NCBI GenBank assembly: GCA_934454635.1 | Contig: CAKSFR010000008.1 | Span: forward strand, 65,731 to 129,730 | Length of the DNA stretch: 64,000 nt | Source: an uncultured Ruminiclostridium sp. | GTDB taxonomy: Bacteria; Bacillota; Clostridia; Oscillospirales; Ruminococcaceae | Direction: 5' to 3' | Shown here: positions 61,537 through 64,000 of the stretch, piece after piece | How the letters are laid out: every line of letters starts with the position of its first letter | Numbering within the stretch: position 1 is the stretch's first letter | The notes under the pieces: generated by a model | Told to the model about the DNA's origin: nothing | Seen by the model: the letters and a program-made list of their open reading frames with translations, nothing else | Database searches by the model: none | Position numbers and translations under genes: made by a program

Positions 61537-62561
61537 GAGCGTTCCCCTTGTTCATATAATTTCATGACCCTGAACGCTGCCGCGCGGAGCAGACGGTTGT
61601 ACACCGCAAGCCCCATTCCCGTCTGTTCGGGCATCATGACGTATACCGTATCGCAGCCGAGCGCGTCCGCCTCACGAAGGCTCGCAAAAAGGTGTTCGGC
61701 TTGCTGCTCGGAAGTATTTCCGTAAGGAAGCCTTATGCAGAAATTCGGAATTTCATCATTTTCTCCGCACAAAACCGCCGTTTTGCCGTCGGAATGCTTT
61801 TGCAGGTATGCAGATAGCTGTTCAATAGTTCCGTCGATAATGTAAACCTCGGCTTTCGGCGAGTAGTGCTTATATTTCATTCCCGGAGAAAGCACCCTTG
61901 CGTTCGGGTCTAGTTTTTGAAGGACTCCGCTGTCAACAGTAACCTTTGCATACTCGCGCAGCATTTCGGGCGTAACAGCGCCGGGACGAAGCACCCGCAC
62001 TCCGTCATTTTCAAACGAAATCACCGTGCTCTCAACTCCGCAGGCGCACTCGCCGCCGTCCATTATCAGCGGGATTTTTCCGTTCATATCATCAAAAACA
62101 TGAACAGCCGAAGTTGGGCTTGGAAGTCCCGAAGTGTTTGCAGACGGCGCTGCAAGCGGAAATCCGCATTTCCGTATCAGTTCGCGGGTAAACTCCTGCC
62201 GAGGCATACGCACTGCGGCGGTATCAAGCCCCCCACAGGTTTCTGCGGGAACTATGCTTTTTCTCGGGAATATCATTGTAAGCGGTCCGGGCCAAAATTC
62301 TTCCGCAAGCCTTTTTGCAAGCTCGGGAATTTCCGCAGCAATATCCTCAAGCATCGAAAAATCGCTTATGTGCAGGATAAGCGGGTTGTCCTGCGGTCTG
62401 CCTTTCGCGGCGAATATTTTTTCGACCGCACGCGTATCGAGAGCGTTTGCCGCAAGTCCGTACACCGTTTCCGTGGGAACCGCAACGACCTCGCCTTTTC
62501 GCAGAAGCTCCGCCGCCTGTTCAATGTGTTCATAATCTGCTTTTTGCAGGAACGTTTTCAT
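61533..62561 (-). CDS. tsaC: L-threonylcarbamoyladenylate synthase (Sua5-type), 342 aa
   Basis: The first two-thirds form the YrdC domain: ELLRKGEVVAVPTETVYGLA, KGRPQDNPLILH, FWPGPLTMIF and PSANTSGLPSPT. A C-terminal Sua5 domain with YKHYSPKAEVYI follows, so this is the long two-domain type. It makes the threonylcarbamoyl group for t6A37 in tRNAs reading ANN codons. A TTG at 62564 is an alternative start with better GGAGG spacing. It overlaps prfA at its start and coaE at its end. Confidence 0.94.
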   Translation of the reverse strand: MKTFLQKADYEHIEQAAELLRKGEVVAVPTETVYGLAANALDTRAVEKIFAAKGRPQDNPLILHISDFSMLEDIAAEIPELAKRLAEEFWPGPLTMIFPRKSIVPAETCGGLDTAAVRMPRQEFTRELIRKCGFPLAAPSANTSGLPSPTSAVHVFDDMNGKIPLIMDGGECACGVESTVISFENDGVRVLRPGAVTPEMLREYAKVTVDSGVLQKLDPNARVLSPGMKYKHYSPKAEVYIIDGTIEQLSAYLQKHSDGKTAVLCGENDEIPNFCIRLPYGNTSEQQAEHLFASLREADALGCDTVYVMMPEQTGMGLAVYNRLLRAAAFRVMKLYEQGERS

Positions 62562-63640
62562 CAACCGTTCGCCTCCGCTCTGGTCAGCTTCGCCGTCCTG
62601 TCGGCTATTGCGAGCGCGTCGAAAACCTCGTCGCAGTCGCCGTTGAGAAACTGCTCCAGCTTATACAGCGTAAGTCCGATCCTATGGTCGGTCACGCGGC
62701 TCTGCGGATAGTTGTATGTGCGTATCCGTTCGCTTCTGTCGCCTGTTCCGACCTGTATTTTACGTTCGGCGGCTATTTTGCTCGTCTGCTCGTTCAGCTT
62801 CATTTCATACAGCTTAGAGTACAGCATTTTCATCGCCTTGTCCTTGTTTTTATACTGGCTGCGCTCCTCCTGACATTCCACAACAACGCCTGTCGGGTGA
62901 TGGATTATGCGAATCGCGGACTCGGTCTTGTTGATATGCTGACCGCCAGCTCCGCTCGAACGGTAAGTCTGAAATTCAAGGTCGGCGGGATTGATTTCAA
63001 CGTCAACCTCCTCAACCTCGGGCAAAACCGCAACAGTTATTGTCGAAGTGTGTATTCTTCCCTGCGCCTCCGTTTCGGGTACGCGCTGAACGCGGTGAAC
63101 TCCGCTCTCGTACTTGAGCTTTGCATATGCCCCTTCGCCCTCGATAGAAAAGCTGATTTCCTTGTACCCGCCAAGCTCGGTAGGATTTGCATTCACGACC
63201 TCGGTTTTCCAGCCCTTCAGCTGTGCATACATGGTGTACATTCTGAACAAGGTGTTGGCGAAGAGCGCCGCTTCGTCGCCGCCCGCGCCCCCGCGGATTT
63301 CAATGATAACGTTTCTGTCGTCGTCGGGATCCTTTGGCAGCAGCAGAAGCTTTAGCTCCTCCGTATACTGCTCCATAAGCGCCTTATTTTCCTCATACTG
63401 AAGCTGCGCCATTTCACGAAAATCCTTGTCAAGTCCGCTTTCGTCAAGCAGCTCCTTAGCCTCTGAAAAATTCTGCTCAGCCTTTTTATATTCGCGGTAT
63501 TTTTCAACGATAGGCGAAAGATTTTTATATTCTTTCATAAGCGCCTTATACTGCTCCTGATCGTTTACGATCTCCGAATCCATAAGCTTCGTGTTTATTT
63601 CTTCAAAGCGCGCTTCCGTAAGCCTTAACTTCTCAAGCAT
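62561..63640 (-). CDS. prfA: Peptide chain release factor 1, 359 aa
   Basis: Class I release factor with the catalytic GGQ near residue 232 (SGAGGQHINKTESAIRI) and the RF1 type region VPETEAQGRIHTSTITVAVLPE. It releases nascent chains at UAA and UAG. Its length is standard. It precedes tsaC as in many Firmicutes; the HemK-type methyltransferase often found between them is missing here. Downstream genes overlap by a few bases, so the operon is compact. Confidence 0.97.
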   Translation of the reverse strand: MLEKLRLTEARFEEINTKLMDSEIVNDQEQYKALMKEYKNLSPIVEKYREYKKAEQNFSEAKELLDESGLDKDFREMAQLQYEENKALMEQYTEELKLLLLPKDPDDDRNVIIEIRGGAGGDEAALFANTLFRMYTMYAQLKGWKTEVVNANPTELGGYKEISFSIEGEGAYAKLKYESGVHRVQRVPETEAQGRIHTSTITVAVLPEVEEVDVEINPADLEFQTYRSSGAGGQHINKTESAIRIIHHPTGVVVECQEERSQYKNKDKAMKMLYSKLYEMKLNEQTSKIAAERKIQVGTGDRSERIRTYNYPQSRVTDHRIGLTLYKLEQFLNGDCDEVFDALAIADRTAKLTRAEANG

Positions 63641-63642
63641 AG

Positions 63643-63849
63643 TCAGTTCCCCTGTTCTTTGTTTTCGGGATTATCCCGAATGACCTCTTTTATCTTTTTT
63701 TCACATTTGCTCCGCGGCGTCATGAACTCATGTCCGCAACCCGCGCACTTCAGTCTGAAATCCGCTCCGCTGCGAAGAACGATCATTCTGTCCGACCCGC
63801 AAGGGTGCGTTTTTTTCATACGAAGAATATCGCCAACGAGAATTTCCAT
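63643..63849 (-). CDS. DUF951-family protein, 68 aa
   Basis: A small cytosolic protein with the DUF951 plan: EILVGDILRMKKTHPCGSD, FRLKCAGCGHEFMTPRSKCEKKIKEV. The CGS and CxxC residues suggest a metal- or RNA-binding beta fold, function unknown. The ATG at 63849 follows GAGGAG; the longer open frame to 63945 would run through the promoter. It leads the operon with prfA. Confidence 0.9.
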   Translation of the reverse strand: MEILVGDILRMKKTHPCGSDRMIVLRSGADFRLKCAGCGHEFMTPRSKCEKKIKEVIRDNPENKEQGN

Positions 63850-63880
63850 TATAAAGCTCCTCTGATGTACATATATGTTT

Positions 63881-63909
63881 ATTTTACCACATTTTAACGT
63901 ATTTTGCAA
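63881..63909 (-). promoter_or_regulatory. Sigma-A promoter of the DUF951-prfA operon
   Basis: On the minus strand TTGCAA (63904-63909), 17 bp, TAAAAT (63881-63886). Beyond it, to 64000, I see no gene. Confidence 0.7.
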
Positions 63910-64000
63910 TAGCGGACAAAAATTTTGTGTGGCTACACAGCGCATATTATAAAAAATCCAGCACGGAAAAAGGCAATTCTCGGGATTTTGGGTTTCGATT

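Overview
The window reads as a chromosomal segment of a Gram-positive, Ruminococcus-like member of the Clostridia (Oscillospiraceae). The evidence is Firmicutes-type GGAGG/GAAAGGA ribosome sites, near-consensus sigma-A promoters (TTGACA-17-TATAAT several times), the sporulation genes spoIIID and yunB, secreted plant-glycan enzymes (GH74, GH59, GH13), CotH proteins, and a C-terminal lipoprotein domain of a kind I associate with ruminococci. Coding density is high and most genes lie on the minus strand. No rRNA, CRISPR array, prophage or complete insertion sequence was seen.

Layout. 1-9000: the end of a SufC-like ABC ATPase, a 66-residue unknown, a 1925-residue DUF4011/helicase/Vsr-like protein, then an operon of a zinc-ribbon membrane protein, a CmpB-type membrane protein and an HD hydrolase. 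9000-11110: a Fur-family regulator with a znuCB-like metal ABC transporter. 11199-11307: a striking multi-hairpin palindrome. 11325-16781: a GH13 enzyme, an L-2-amino-thiazoline-4-carboxylate hydrolase-like protein and, divergent from it, a three-gene ABC exporter; the last two units share an operator-like palindrome. 16960-20840: a GH74 xyloglucanase lipoprotein and a fibronectin/C39-like secreted protein whose expected catalytic Cys and His are replaced. 21017-26642: aspS, GNAT, LysR, a small unknown, Nudix, C_GCAxxG and Mrp genes.

26708-35964: one long minus-strand block, alaS-HIT-comEC-holA-rnmV-like-MBOAT-DHHW. 36089-39584: amidohydrolase, AzlCD and an SH3/serine hydrolase. 39779-39989: tRNA-Ser(TGA) and tRNA-Ser(GCT). 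40410-45421: an AraC regulator, a GH59 galactocerebrosidase-like surface enzyme and a MATE exporter. 45586-50630: spoIIID, citrate synthase, a DEDDh exonuclease, a BrkB-type membrane protein and rlmN. 50658-63849: a DinB-like protein, a large lipoprotein, and a long operon running DUF951-prfA-tsaC-coaE-slt-M18 peptidase-yunB-ligA-cotH.

The most unusual signal is a family of roughly 100-bp palindromic elements (13639-13739, 16880-16959, 19308-19407, 22895-22994, 40271-40370) with terminal inverted repeats and, in two copies, perfect 3-bp target duplications (TTA or TAA). One copy split a tRNA-operon-type terminator hairpin and one supplies the last 13 codons of a GNAT gene. They look like a non-autonomous MITE family. 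Their mobiliser is not in the window.
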